A stretch of DNA of 64,000 nucleotides from Acidovorax radicis N35 (GTDB lineage Bacteria; Pseudomonadota; Gammaproteobacteria; Burkholderiales; Burkholderiaceae_C). Under the pieces are notes generated by a model, which ran no database searches, was not told the DNA's origin, and worked only from the letters and a program-made list of their open reading frames with translations. The DNA is taken from positions 62,001-126,000 of the forward strand of contig NZ_AFBG01000018.1 in assembly GCF_000204195.1 (NCBI RefSeq). The letters run 5' to 3'. Below are positions 27,866-36,549 of the stretch, one piece after another. Each line of letters starts with the position of its first letter. The first letter of the stretch is position 1. The position numbers and the translations under genes are program-made.

Positions 27866-29200
27866 ATGGCGACGACAGAAATTTCCATGCTCGAAGATGT
27901 GGGCCGCTGGGCCGAAGCGTTCCTTCGGCCCACGGTGCTGGTGGAATTGGCCGCCCTGGCCGCCTGCCTGGGGCTGGCCTGGTTGCTGGTGTCGCTGCTG
28001 CAGCGTGGACTGCACCGGGGTGACCCGCGCTCCATCCTGTTCGGCGCGCGGATTGTCGATGGCGCACTGTTTCCACTCGCGCTGCTGAGCCTCGCCTATG
28101 TGGCGCGAACCGTGCTGCTGCAATGGATTCCGCTGGCCGTGTTCAAGGTTGCCGTGCCGGTGCTGGTGTCCCTGGTGGTCATCCGCATCGGGGTGAAGGT
28201 GTTGCAGGTGGCATACCCGGAGGCTGCCTGGGTGCGGCCCATCGAGCGCTCTATCTCCTGGCTGGCCTGGCTGGGCATGGTGCTTTGGGTCACGGGGTTG
28301 TTGCCGCTGGTGCTCGATGAGCTGGACCAGATCCACTAGAAGGTAGGGGGCGCCACCCTGTCGGTGCGCACCATGATCGAAGGGGCACTGACGGCTGCTG
28401 CCGTGTTGCTGATCGCGCTGTGGATTTCTGCAGCCATCGAGTCGCGCCTGCTGCGCTCTGCCACCGGGGCCGAGCTTTCACTGCGCAAGGCGGTGAGCAA
28501 TGCCGTGCGGGCGCTGCTGATTTTTGTCGGGCTCATCATGGCCCTGTCGGCCGTGGGCATTGACCTGACCGCGCTGTCGGTGCTGGGTGGTGCCGTGGGC
28601 GTGGGCATTGGCTTTGGCCTGCAGAAGCTGGCGTCCAACTACGTGAGCGGCTTTGTGATTCTGGCCGAGCGCAGCATGCGCATTGGCGACAACGTGCGGG
28701 TGGACAACTTCGAGGGGCGCATCACCGACATCAACGCGCGCTACACCGTGGTGCGCTCGTCCACGGGGCGCGAGTCCATCGTGCCCAACGAGATGCTGAT
28801 CATCCAGCGGGTGGAGAACCTGTCGCTGGCAGACCCCCGGGTGTGGCTGTCCACCGTGGTGAGCGTGGGCTATGAAAGTGATGTGGATCTGGTCATCCGC
28901 CTGCTGGGCGAGGCAGCCCTTGCCAGCAGCCGCGTGCTGCGCGATCCGGCCCCCAGTGTGGCCTTGTCGGCGTTTGGTGCCGACGGGCTGGAGTTCACCG
29001 TGGGTTTCTGGATTGCCGATCCCGAGAACGGCTCGCTGGGCCTGCGTTCGGAGATCAACCGTGCCATCCTGAGTGCGCTGCGCACCCACAAGATCGATAT
29101 CCCGTACCCGCAGCGGGTCATGCATGTGCAGGTCGAAGGGCCGTTTCCCGCCGCGATGCAGGGCGCGGCTGTGGGCCGGGCGGCATCCGGCACAGAGTAA
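27866..29200 (+). pseudogene. MscS-family mechanosensitive ion channel interrupted by an in-frame amber codon
   Basis: A single frame of 445 codons encodes a small-conductance mechanosensitive channel, but codon 158 (28337-28339) is TAG. Before it are 157 residues with about four membrane helices (VELAALAACLGLAWLLVSLL, ALFPLALLSLAYVARTVLL, VAVPVLVSLVVIRIGVKVL, SWLAWLGMVLWVTGLLPLVL). After it the frame continues at once (KVGGATLSVRTMIEGALT) into the pore helix and MscS core: LGGAVGVGIGFGLQKLASNYVSGFVILAERSMRIGDNVRV, STGRESIVPNEMLI. TAG is one base from TGG, CAG or AAG. The second part could restart at the ATG of 28373 or a GTG at 28364, giving a core-only channel. It may be a true null, a restart, or a sequencing error. 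Confidence 0.8.
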
Positions 29201-29254
29201 GCCGTATCGCCCCTTGCCATGCTCCCGCCGGGTGCCCCAGGCGACAGCAAACTC

Positions 29255-29285
29255 TAGACAGATGCGGTGCTCACTCGCCTATAAT
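29255..29285 (+). promoter_or_regulatory. Sigma-70-like promoter upstream of etfBA
   Basis: A perfect TATAAT at 29280-29285 is preceded by TAGACA at 29255-29260 with a 19-base spacer. A start would fall near 29292, and the palindrome ACGATCGT at 29297-29304 lies just after it, a natural place for a repressor of TetR type. The distance to the etfB start is about 130 bases. Confidence 0.45.
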
Positions 29286-29379
29286 CCACAAAAAGCACGA
29301 TCGTTCGTTTTTTTTGATTGTGTGGTCTGTGTCCTGGCCCCGTAGCGCTTTCGTTGCAGTGCGGCATAGAATGTTCTAG

Positions 29380-29395
29380 TTTACGTAAACGTCAA
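29380..29395. promoter_or_regulatory. LiuR-like inverted-repeat operator before etfB
   Basis: TTTACGT, two A residues and ACGTCAA form an inverted repeat with one mismatch; inside it GTTTACGTAAAC (29379-29390) is a perfect 12-bp palindrome. From memory, MerR-family LiuR regulators of branched-chain amino acid and acyl-CoA catabolism in proteobacteria bind TTTACGT/ACGTAAA-type sites. It lies 27 bp before the etfB ATG. No liuR gene is in the window. Confidence 0.5.
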
Positions 29396-29421
29396 TTCAA
29401 CCAACTCTAGGAGCCGCAGCA

Positions 29422-30171
29422 ATGAAGGTCTTGGTCCCTGTCAAGCGCGTGGTGGACTACAACGTGAAAGTCCGAGTCAAGTCGGACAACACGGGTGTGG
29501 ACATCGCCAACGTGAAGATGAGCATGAACCCCTTTGACGAAATCGCCGTCGAAGAGGCCGTGCGCCTGAAAGAAAAAGGCCTGGTGACCGAAGTCATCGC
29601 TGTCTCGTGTGGCGTGGCCCAGTGCCAGGAAACCCTGCGCACCGCCATGGCCATTGGCGCCGACCGCGCCATCCTGGTGGAAACCGACGTCGAGTTGCAG
29701 CCTCTCGCCGTGGCCAAGATCCTGAAGGCCCTGGTGGACAAGGAGCAGCCCGGCCTTGTGATCCTGGGCAAGCAAGCCATTGATGACGACGCCAACCAGA
29801 CCGGCCAGATGCTGGCGGCCCTGGCCGACCTGCCCCAGGCAACGTTTGCCAACAAGGTGGAACTGTCGGCCGACAAGGTCAACGTGACCCGCGAAGTGGA
29901 CGGCGGCCTGGAAACCCTGGCCTTGACCCTGCCTGCGGTCATTACCACCGACTTGCGCTTGAACGAGCCCCGCTACGTCACCTTGCCCAACATCATGAAG
30001 GCCAAGAAGAAGCAGCTGGACACCTTCAAGCCCGAAGACCTCGGCGTGGATGTGGCTCCCCGCCTCAAGACCCTCAAAGTCACCGAGCCCGCCAAGCGCG
30101 GCGCGGGCGTCAAGGTGGCCGACGTGGCCGCCCTGGTCGAGAAACTCAAGAACGAAGCGAAGGTGATCTAA
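29422..30171 (+). CDS. etfB: Electron transfer flavoprotein subunit beta
   Basis: The 249-residue beta subunit of ETF, which takes electrons from acyl-CoA dehydrogenases and passes them via ETF-ubiquinone oxidoreductase to the quinone pool. Family sequence throughout: [72 protein letters not shown] (the recognition and AMP-binding segments) and [25 protein letters not shown] lies eleven bases before the ATG. The stop is directly followed by the etfA ATG. Two candidate operators precede it. Confidence 0.97.
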   Translation: MKVLVPVKRVVDYNVKVRVKSDNTGVDIANVKMSMNPFDEIAVEEAVRLKEKGLVTEVIAVSCGVAQCQETLRTAMAIGADRAILVETDVELQPLAVAKILKALVDKEQPGLVILGKQAIDDDANQTGQMLAALADLPQATFANKVELSADKVNVTREVDGGLETLALTLPAVITTDLRLNEPRYVTLPNIMKAKKKQLDTFKPEDLGVDVAPRLKTLKVTEPAKRGAGVKVADVAALVEKLKNEAKVI

Positions 30172-31104
30172 ATGTCGGTACTCGTTATTGCTGAACACGA
30201 CAACGCCTCCATCAAGGGCGCAACCCTCAACACCGTGACGGCTGCCGTGGCCTGTGGTGGCGACGTGCATGTGCTGGTGGCCGGCCACAACGCGGGCGCT
30301 GCCGCAGCCGCCGCGGGCCAGATCGCTGGCGTTGCCAAGGTCATCCATGCAGACGCGCCTGGCCTCGAACACGGCCTGGCCGAAAACGTGGCGGCACAAG
30401 TGCTGGCCATTGCTTCCAGCTACAGCCACATCCTCTTTCCTGCCACGGCCAGCGGCAAGAACATCGCCCCCCGCGTGGCGGCCAAGCTCGACGTGGCTCA
30501 GATCAGCGACATCACCAAGGTGATTGCTGCCGACACCTTCGAGCGCCCCATCTACGCTGGCAATGCCATCGCCACGGTGCAAAGCGCCGATAGCGTGAAG
30601 ATCATCACCGTGCGCACCACCGGCTTTGACGCCGCAGCCGCCACCGGTGGCTCTGCCGCCGTCGAAACCGCTGCCGCTACCGCTGATGCAGGCAAGAGCA
30701 CCTTCGTGGGCAGCGAAATCGCCAAGAGCGACCGCCCCGAACTGACCGCCGCCAAGATCATTGTCTCGGGTGGCCGGGCGCTGGGCAGCAAGGAAAAGTT
30801 CGACGAAATCATGACTCCGCTGGCCGACAAGCTGGGTGCCGCCCTGGGCGCCAGCCGCGCAGCAGTGGACGCCGGCTACGCCCCCAACGACTGGCAAGTG
30901 GGCCAGACCGGCAAGATCGTGGCGCCCCAGCTGTACATCGCAGCGGGTATCTCGGGCGCGATCCAGCATTTGGCCGGCATGAAGGACTCCAAGGTGATCG
31001 TGGCGATCAACAAGGATCCCGAAGCCCCGATCTTCAGCGTGGCCGACTATGGCCTGGAAGCCGACCTGTTCACGGCGGTGCCAGAGCTGGTCAAGGCCCT
31101 GTAA
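30172..31104 (+). CDS. etfA: Electron transfer flavoprotein subunit alpha
   Basis: The 310-residue FAD-carrying alpha subunit of ETF. The N-terminal half has the ETF fold ([23 protein letters not shown]), and the C-terminal half the FAD domain with [81 protein letters not shown], the classical signature. It starts on the base after the etfB stop, so the subunits are made together. A strong terminator follows before the acyl-CoA dehydrogenase gene. Confidence 0.97.
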   Translation: MSVLVIAEHDNASIKGATLNTVTAAVACGGDVHVLVAGHNAGAAAAAAGQIAGVAKVIHADAPGLEHGLAENVAAQVLAIASSYSHILFPATASGKNIAPRVAAKLDVAQISDITKVIAADTFERPIYAGNAIATVQSADSVKIITVRTTGFDAAAATGGSAAVETAAATADAGKSTFVGSEIAKSDRPELTAAKIIVSGGRALGSKEKFDEIMTPLADKLGAALGASRAAVDAGYAPNDWQVGQTGKIVAPQLYIAAGISGAIQHLAGMKDSKVIVAINKDPEAPIFSVADYGLEADLFTAVPELVKAL

Positions 31105-31122
31105 GAACACCCCTGTGCATAC

Positions 31123-31151
31123 AAAGGCATCGCTTGCGATGCCTTTTTTTT
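31123..31151 (+). terminator. Rho-independent terminator after etfA
   Basis: AAAGGCATCGC (31123-31133) pairs perfectly with GCGATGCCTTT (31136-31146) around a tight CTTG turn and is followed by more T residues through 31151. It ends the etfBA unit 19 bp after the etfA stop, so the acyl-CoA dehydrogenase gene needs its own promoter or read-through. Confidence 0.9.
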
Positions 31152-31174
31152 GACGAAATTTCCCGGAGACATCC

Positions 31175-32965
31175 ATGAGTTACACCGCACCCCTCAAGGA
31201 CATGCTGTTCGCCATCGAGCACCTGGCCAACATTGAACAGATCGCCCAAATCCCCGGCTTTGAAGACGCAGGGCTGGACACGGCTGCCGCCGTGCTGGAA
31301 GAGTGCGCCAAGTTCAATGAAGGGGTGCTGTCTCCGCTCAACTTTGAGGGTGACAAGAACCCATCGAGCTGGAAAGACGGTGTCGTCACCACCACCCCCG
31401 GCTTCAAGGAAGCCTTCCGCCAGTACGGTGAAGGCGGCTGGCAGGGGTTGCAGCACCCGGCCGACTTTGGCGGCCAAGGCCTGCCCAAGACCATTGGCGC
31501 GGCCTGCATCGAGATGACCAACAGCGCCAACATGAGCTTTGCACTGTGCCCGCTGCTGACCGACGGCGCCATCGAGGCGCTGCTCACGGCCGGCAGCGAC
31601 GAGCTCAAGGCCACCTACCTTGAAAAGCTGGTGACCGGCGAGTGGACCGGCACCATGAACCTGACCGAACCCCAGGCGGGCTCGGACCTGGCCCTGGTGC
31701 GCACGCGCGCAGAGCCCCAAGCCGACGGCAGCTACAAGGTCTTCGGCACCAAGATCTTCATCACCTACGGTGAACACGACATGGCCGAGAACATCGTCCA
31801 CCTGGTGCTGGCCCGTGTGGCGGGCGCGCCTGAAGGCGTGAAGGGCATCAGCCTGTTCGTCGTGCCCAAGTTCCTGGTCAACCAGGACGGCACTCTGGGC
31901 GCGCGCAACGACGCGCACTGCGTGAGCATCGAGCACAAGCTGGGCATCAAGGCATCGCCGACGGCGGTGCTGCAGTTCGGCGACCACGGTGGTGCGGTGG
32001 GCTATCTGGTCGGCGAGGAAAACCGCGGCCTCGAATACATGTTCATCATGATGAACGCCGCGCGCTACGCCGTGGGCATGCAGGGCATCGCGATCTCCGA
32101 GCGCGCCTACCAGAAGGCCGTGCAGTACGCCAAGGACCGCGTGCAGAGCCGCCCGGTGGACGGCTCCATTGCCGCCAGCGCTGCCATCATTCACCACCCC
32201 GATGTGAAGCGCATGCTCATGACCATGCGCGCCACGGTGGAAGGCTGCCGCGCCATGGCCACCGTGGCAGCTGCCGCGTTCGACGCCGCGCACCACCACC
32301 CGGATGCCGACACGCGCAAGCAGAACCAGGCGTTCTATGAATTCATGGTGCCGCTGGTCAAGGGCTACAGCACCGAGACCAGCCTGGAAGTGACCAGCCT
32401 GGGCGTGCAGGTGCACGGCGGCATGGGCTTCATTGAAGAAACCGGCGCCGCGCAGTACTACCGTGATGCCAAGATCTTGACCATCTACGAAGGCACCACC
32501 GCCATCCAGGCCAACGACCTGGTGGGCCGCAAGACGGCACGCGATGGCGGCCAGGTGGCCAAGGGCATCGCCGCGCAGATCGAGAAGACTGAAAGCGAAC
32601 TGCTGGCCAGCGGCACCCCAGCCGCCCTGGCCGTGGCCAAGCGCCTGACTGCCGCACGCAAGGCGCTGCTCGACGTGATCGACTTTGTGGCCGGTGGCAC
32701 CAAGGCCCAGCCCAACGCCGTGTTCGCGGGCAGCGTGCCCTACCTGATGCTGGCAGGCAATGTGGTCGCGGGCTGGCAACTGGCGCGCAGCCTGCTGGTG
32801 GCGCAGGAACTGTTGCAAAAGGGACAGGACGCAGCCTTCATGCGCGCAAAAATCACCACGGCCCAGTTTTATGCCGACCACATCCTGGTGAAGGCCCCCG
32901 GTCTGCGCGACAGCATTGTGGAAGGGGCCGCCAGTGTGACCGAGCTGGCGCTGGAAGCGTTCTGA
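31175..32965 (+). CDS. Acyl-CoA dehydrogenase, DmdC/FadE long subfamily
   Basis: A 596-residue FAD enzyme that introduces an alpha-beta double bond in acyl-CoA thioesters and hands electrons to ETF. The length and the start SYTAPLKDMLFAIEHLANIEQIAQIPGFED place it in the long subfamily that includes 3-methylmercaptopropionyl-CoA dehydrogenase DmdC. FAD/substrate motifs include GTMNLTEPQAGSDLALVRTRA and VFGTKIFITYGEHDMAENIVHLVLAR; the catalytic base is Glu439 in LTIYEGTTAIQANDLVGRK. The C-terminal domain (about 480-596) is the subfamily extension. A GGAGA ribosome site precedes the ATG. The natural acyl chain cannot be read from sequence. Confidence 0.93.
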   Translation: MSYTAPLKDMLFAIEHLANIEQIAQIPGFEDAGLDTAAAVLEECAKFNEGVLSPLNFEGDKNPSSWKDGVVTTTPGFKEAFRQYGEGGWQGLQHPADFGGQGLPKTIGAACIEMTNSANMSFALCPLLTDGAIEALLTAGSDELKATYLEKLVTGEWTGTMNLTEPQAGSDLALVRTRAEPQADGSYKVFGTKIFITYGEHDMAENIVHLVLARVAGAPEGVKGISLFVVPKFLVNQDGTLGARNDAHCVSIEHKLGIKASPTAVLQFGDHGGAVGYLVGEENRGLEYMFIMMNAARYAVGMQGIAISERAYQKAVQYAKDRVQSRPVDGSIAASAAIIHHPDVKRMLMTMRATVEGCRAMATVAAAAFDAAHHHPDADTRKQNQAFYEFMVPLVKGYSTETSLEVTSLGVQVHGGMGFIEETGAAQYYRDAKILTIYEGTTAIQANDLVGRKTARDGGQVAKGIAAQIEKTESELLASGTPAALAVAKRLTAARKALLDVIDFVAGGTKAQPNAVFAGSVPYLMLAGNVVAGWQLARSLLVAQELLQKGQDAAFMRAKITTAQFYADHILVKAPGLRDSIVEGAASVTELALEAF

Positions 32966-33001
32966 GGGCCGCAGCCGCCAGCCGTTGAGGAGTGAGGCAA
33001 G

Positions 33002-33024
33002 GCCTGTACAGGGTACAGGCTTTT
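33002..33024 (+). terminator. Hairpin terminator after the acyl-CoA dehydrogenase gene
   Basis: GCCTGTAC (33002-33009) and GTACAGGC (33013-33020) form a perfect 8-bp stem with an AGG loop, followed by TTTT. It lies 37 bases after the stop codon and immediately before a family A repeat. Confidence 0.75.
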
Positions 33025-33076
33025 GCTATAAAAATAATAGCTACTTGCGCTTGTTGAATAAGCGCTAGAGGCTTAT
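33023..33076 (-). repeat. Dispersed intergenic repeat, family A (copy, minus orientation)
   Basis: On the minus strand: TAAGCCTCTAGCGCTTATTC, then AACAAGCGCAAGTAGCTATT and a TTTTTATAGCAA tail. Both GCGCTT and AAGCGC arms and the AGCTAT...ATAGC tail agree with the other copies. It lies between the acyl-CoA dehydrogenase gene and the nitronate-monooxygenase-like gene, next to a terminator. Confidence 0.7.
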
Positions 33077-33110
33077 TTCAATCGAAAACCTGTTCCTGGA
33101 AGTTGTTGCC

Positions 33111-34064
33111 ATGTCCAAACTGCCTCCCGTTTTGCAGAACCTCTCGCTCCCCGTCATCGGGTCGCCGCTGTTCATCATCAGCAACCCCAAGCTCGTGATC
33201 GAGCAGTGCAAGGCCGGCGTGGTGGGTTCCATGCCCGCGCTCAATGCCCGCCCAGCCGAGTTGCTCGACGAATGGCTGGCCGAGATCACCGAGACGCTGG
33301 CCGCCTACAACAAGGCGAATCCGGACAAGCCCGCCGCGCCCTTTGCCATCAACCAGATCGTGCACAAGAGCAATGACCGCCTCGAGCACGACATGCAGGT
33401 CTGCGCCAAGTACAAGGTGCCGATCATCATCACCAGCCTGGGCGCGCGCGAGGACGTGAACCAGGCCGTGCACGCTTGGGGCGGCGTGGTGCTGCACGAC
33501 ATCATCAACAACAAGTTCGCGCACAAGGCCATCGAGAAGGGCGCCGACGGCCTGATCGCCGTGGCCGCCGGTGCAGGGGGCCATGCGGGCGTAAAGAGCC
33601 CGTTCGCGCTGATCCAGGAGATCCGCCAGTGGTTCGACGGCCCCATCGCGCTCAGTGGCTCCATCGCCAGCGGTGATGCGGTGCTGGCGGCACAGGCCAT
33701 GGGCGCAGATTTTGGCTACATCGGCTCGGCCTTCATCGCCACACACGAAGCGCGTGCCAGCGATGATTACAAGCAGGCCATCGTTGCGGGCAGCTCCGAC
33801 GATATCGTCTACAGCAACCTGTTCACCGGCGTGCACGGCAACTACCTGGCCCCATCGATCCGCGCGGCTGGCATGGACCCCGACAACCTGCCCGAATCGG
33901 ACCCGAGCAAGATGAACTTTGGCGGCGACGCCAAGAAAGCCTGGAAGGACATCTGGGGCTGCGGCCAGGGCATTGGCGCCGTCAATGCCGTCACCAGCAC
34001 GGCCGAGCTGGTCGCCAAGTTGCGCACCGAATACGAGGCGGCCCGGGCACGGCTGAAGCTCTGA
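33111..34064 (+). CDS. FMN-dependent nitronate monooxygenase / NAD(P)H-dependent flavin oxidoreductase
   Basis: A 317-residue TIM-barrel flavoenzyme of the 2-nitropropane dioxygenase family. It shows the start LPVIGSPLFIISNPKLVIEQCKAGVVGSMPALNAR, PFAINQIVHKSNDRLEHD, GADGLIAVAAGAGGHAG (the catalytic-His segment AGGHAG) and ALSGSIASGDAVLAAQAMGADFGYIGSAFIATHEA (phosphate-binding loop). It may oxidise alkyl nitronates such as propionate-3-nitronate, or act as an enoyl or quinone reductase; this close relative subgroup often accompanies acyl-CoA dehydrogenases. It stands alone between a repeat and a binding-protein gene. Confidence 0.9.
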   Translation: MSKLPPVLQNLSLPVIGSPLFIISNPKLVIEQCKAGVVGSMPALNARPAELLDEWLAEITETLAAYNKANPDKPAAPFAINQIVHKSNDRLEHDMQVCAKYKVPIIITSLGAREDVNQAVHAWGGVVLHDIINNKFAHKAIEKGADGLIAVAAGAGGHAGVKSPFALIQEIRQWFDGPIALSGSIASGDAVLAAQAMGADFGYIGSAFIATHEARASDDYKQAIVAGSSDDIVYSNLFTGVHGNYLAPSIRAAGMDPDNLPESDPSKMNFGGDAKKAWKDIWGCGQGIGAVNAVTSTAELVAKLRTEYEAARARLKL

Positions 34065-34277
34065 CCCACGGCTCGTTGCGTTTCCCCCTTCATCGCCCGC
34101 ATCGCGCCTTCATGTGCGTGTTGCGGGCGAAGCCATTTGTAGGCTGGGCGCGACAGGGCAAACCCCCAATAGACGGTTTGGTTGCGGATGATGATGATGG
34201 TTTATAACCAGAAATCCACTCCGGGCTGTGCCGATCGGTGGGGCGCTGGGCAACTTTTTGAAAGCTGGGGGCCTGTG

Positions 34278-35411
34278 ATGTTTCGTCCGTTTTTGGTGCT
34301 GTTGTTGGCCCTTGGCGCCAGTGGGCTGGTGCAGGCCCGCAACGAGGGCGTGACCGCCGATGAAATTCGCCTCGGGGCATCGGCTGTGCTGTCGGGCCCG
34401 CTGGGGCCCCAGACTGCCCAATACGGCGAAGGTTCGCGGCTCATGTTCGACGCGGTGAACGCTCAGGGCGGCGTGCATGGCCGCATGATCCGCTACACCA
34501 CACTCGACGACGGTTTCGACCCGCAAAAAGCGGTGGAGAACACGCGCCAGCTGGTGGAAGCCGACAAGGTTTTCATGATCTACAACAGCACCGGCACGGC
34601 GCAGACGGCGGCCATCCTGCCGCTGATCAAGGAGCACCGCACGTTGCTGTTTGGTCCGGTCACCGGGGCCTCGGTGTTTCGCGAAACCCTCAACCCCTAT
34701 GTCTTTCACGTGCGTGCAGGTTATGCGAGCGAGGCAGGAAAAATCGTCTCGCAGCTGCGCCAGCAGGGCATGAGCCGCGTGGCCGTGTTCTACCAGGATG
34801 ACGGGCTGGGCAAGACCTTGCTGGCAGAGCTCAAGAAAGCCTCCGACGAGGAAAAACTGGCCTTCGTGGCAGAAATCAAGGTAGACCCCAAGCAGCCCGA
34901 CTTTGTCGCCGCGGCCCGGGCCACCGAAGCTGCCCAGCCCCAGGCAGTGATCGTGGCGACCGCAGGAACCACGTTCACCAGCTACATCAAGGCTGTGCAA
35001 TCAACAGCGGCGCGGCCTGCGTACTACGGATTCTCCGTGGCCAGCATGGACGTGATCCACCGCGAACTCAAGGACAAGGCGCGCGGCATCATCCTGGCGC
35101 AGATCATGCCGTCGCTGCGCAGCACCACGGTGCCCGTGGTGGCCGAATACCTGGCCCTTCTGCGCGCCAAGTCACCAAGCGCCCAGCCTTCGGCCTCGCA
35201 GTTCGAGGGATTCGTGCATGCCCGGCTGCTGGTGGAGGGATTGCGCCGCACCGGGCGCAACCTGACCACGGAGTCCTTTATCAAGACGATGGAAGATGCC
35301 GGTGAAATATCCTTTGGGCGCTTTAACGTCAAATACTCGCCCAAGAGCCACAACGGCTCCACCTATGTGGAGCTGGCGATCGTGGATGCCGAGGGTAGCT
35401 TGAGATATTGA
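34278..35411 (+). CDS. Orphan Leu/Ile/Val-type ABC transporter substrate-binding protein
   Basis: A 377-residue periplasmic binding protein. The ATG at 34278 starts a signal peptide (MFRPFLVLLLALGASGLVQA); an earlier in-frame start at 34182 would add 32 unlikely residues. The mature sequence NEGVTADEIRLGASAVLSGPLGPQTAQYGEGSRLMFDAVNAQGGVHGRMIR and KVFMIYNSTGTAQTAAILPLIKEHRTLLFGPVTGASVFRETLNPYVFHVRAGYASEAGKIV is characteristic of a beta-proteobacterial group that is often present without a cognate transporter. No permease adjoins it; cydB converges from the other strand 116 bp away. Ligand unknown. Confidence 0.88.
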   Translation: MFRPFLVLLLALGASGLVQARNEGVTADEIRLGASAVLSGPLGPQTAQYGEGSRLMFDAVNAQGGVHGRMIRYTTLDDGFDPQKAVENTRQLVEADKVFMIYNSTGTAQTAAILPLIKEHRTLLFGPVTGASVFRETLNPYVFHVRAGYASEAGKIVSQLRQQGMSRVAVFYQDDGLGKTLLAELKKASDEEKLAFVAEIKVDPKQPDFVAAARATEAAQPQAVIVATAGTTFTSYIKAVQSTAARPAYYGFSVASMDVIHRELKDKARGIILAQIMPSLRSTTVPVVAEYLALLRAKSPSAQPSASQFEGFVHARLLVEGLRRTGRNLTTESFIKTMEDAGEISFGRFNVKYSPKSHNGSTYVELAIVDAEGSLRY

Positions 35412-35527
35412 GCCCCCTTGGAGCCTGTTCACGATCTCGCAAGGGATTTCGTTCCAGCCCTCCGGGCAGCGCTCGTCACACAGGCTGGGGCGGGATGTGG
35501 CACCGTGTCAGCCGGATTGCGCGCCGC

Positions 35528-36538
35528 TCACAACCCATATGTCAGCTCCCGCGCCTTGCCCCAGAACACCCGGTACATGAAGATGGTGTAGAGAATGATC
35601 GCGGGCAGCGTGATGGCCATGCCGATGCCGATCACCACCAGCGATTCGGTGGCGCTGGCGGCTTGCCACACGGTCAGGCGGTCGATCACGATGTAGGGAT
35701 AGATGCTGTAGGCCAAGCCCAGGAAGGCCAGCACAAAGATCAACACGGTGGCCCCGAACACGATCCAGCCGTAGCCCGCCTGCACTACCCGTGGTGTGCC
35801 CAGTACGTGGCGGATGGCAAAGAAGGCCGCCACGCAGGCCAGCGGGATGGGCAGCAGCGCAAACAGCTCGGGCAGCACAAACCACTTGGCGAACACGGTG
35901 GGGCTGACCAGCGGTGTGGCCAGCGAGATGCCCATGAGCGCAAACCCCATGGGCCACAGTGCCCCCTGGCCCCACCGGGCGGCCTTGCGCTGCAGATCGC
36001 CATCGGTCTTCATGAGGAGCCAGCCTGCGCCGAGCATCGCGTAGGCCGCAGGCAGGGTGATGGCAATGCCAGCTGAAAACAGCAGGCCCCAGGTGTCATT
36101 CTGAAAACCGGTGATGTACGCTCCCAGCATCCAACCCTGGGCCAGAGTGGTCGCCAGCGAGCCTGCCGCAAACAGGCGGTTCCAGGTGGTCTTGTGCGTG
36201 TCGCGGGCTTTCACGCGAAAGTCGAACGCCACACCGCGCAGTATCAGGCCCACCAGCATGACCGCCACGGGCAGGTACAGCGCCGACAGCACCACGCCGT
36301 GCGCTGTCGGGAAACAGATCAGCAGCACGCCCACGCCCAGCACCAGCCAGGTCTCGTTGGCGTCCCAGAAGGGGCCGATGCTGGACACCATCACGTCCTT
36401 CTCGGCGTCGCTGGCGAAAGGCAGCAGGATACCCACGCCCAGGTCGTAGCCGTCGAGGATCACATAGGCCAGCAGGGCCAGGCCCATCACGGCCATGAAG
36501 ATCAGGGGCAGGGCGGTGGTCCAGTTCAGTGTATCCAT
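35528..36538 (-). CDS. cydB: Cytochrome bd-type (cyanide-insensitive) ubiquinol oxidase subunit II
   Basis: The 336-residue membrane subunit II of a bd-type oxidase, which together with subunit I oxidises quinol and reduces oxygen to water without proton pumping. The start MDTLNWTTALPLIFMAVMGLALLAYVILDGYDLGVGILLPFASDAEKDVMVSSIGPFWDANETWLVLGVGVLLICFP is the subunit II signature. About eight helices follow. The ATG at 36538 lies 12 bp after the cydA stop, so the two form one operon. No small CydX-like frame is seen after the stop. The short Q-loop form of its partner points to the CIO subgroup. Confidence 0.94.
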   Translation of the reverse strand: MDTLNWTTALPLIFMAVMGLALLAYVILDGYDLGVGILLPFASDAEKDVMVSSIGPFWDANETWLVLGVGVLLICFPTAHGVVLSALYLPVAVMLVGLILRGVAFDFRVKARDTHKTTWNRLFAAGSLATTLAQGWMLGAYITGFQNDTWGLLFSAGIAITLPAAYAMLGAGWLLMKTDGDLQRKAARWGQGALWPMGFALMGISLATPLVSPTVFAKWFVLPELFALLPIPLACVAAFFAIRHVLGTPRVVQAGYGWIVFGATVLIFVLAFLGLAYSIYPYIVIDRLTVWQAASATESLVVIGIGMAITLPAIILYTIFMYRVFWGKARELTYGL

Positions 36539-36549
36539 GGGGACCTTCC

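Noticed and set aside
28364..29200. Second half of the MscS gene as an independent gene
   Set aside because: It is in the same frame as the first half with only eight codons between the amber codon and this start, so one interrupted gene is the simpler reading.
34094..34129. CGCCCGCA...TGCGGGCG inverted repeat after the nitronate-monooxygenase-like gene, as a terminator
   Set aside because: The loop is 20 bases and no T run follows, so a Rho-independent terminator is not supported.
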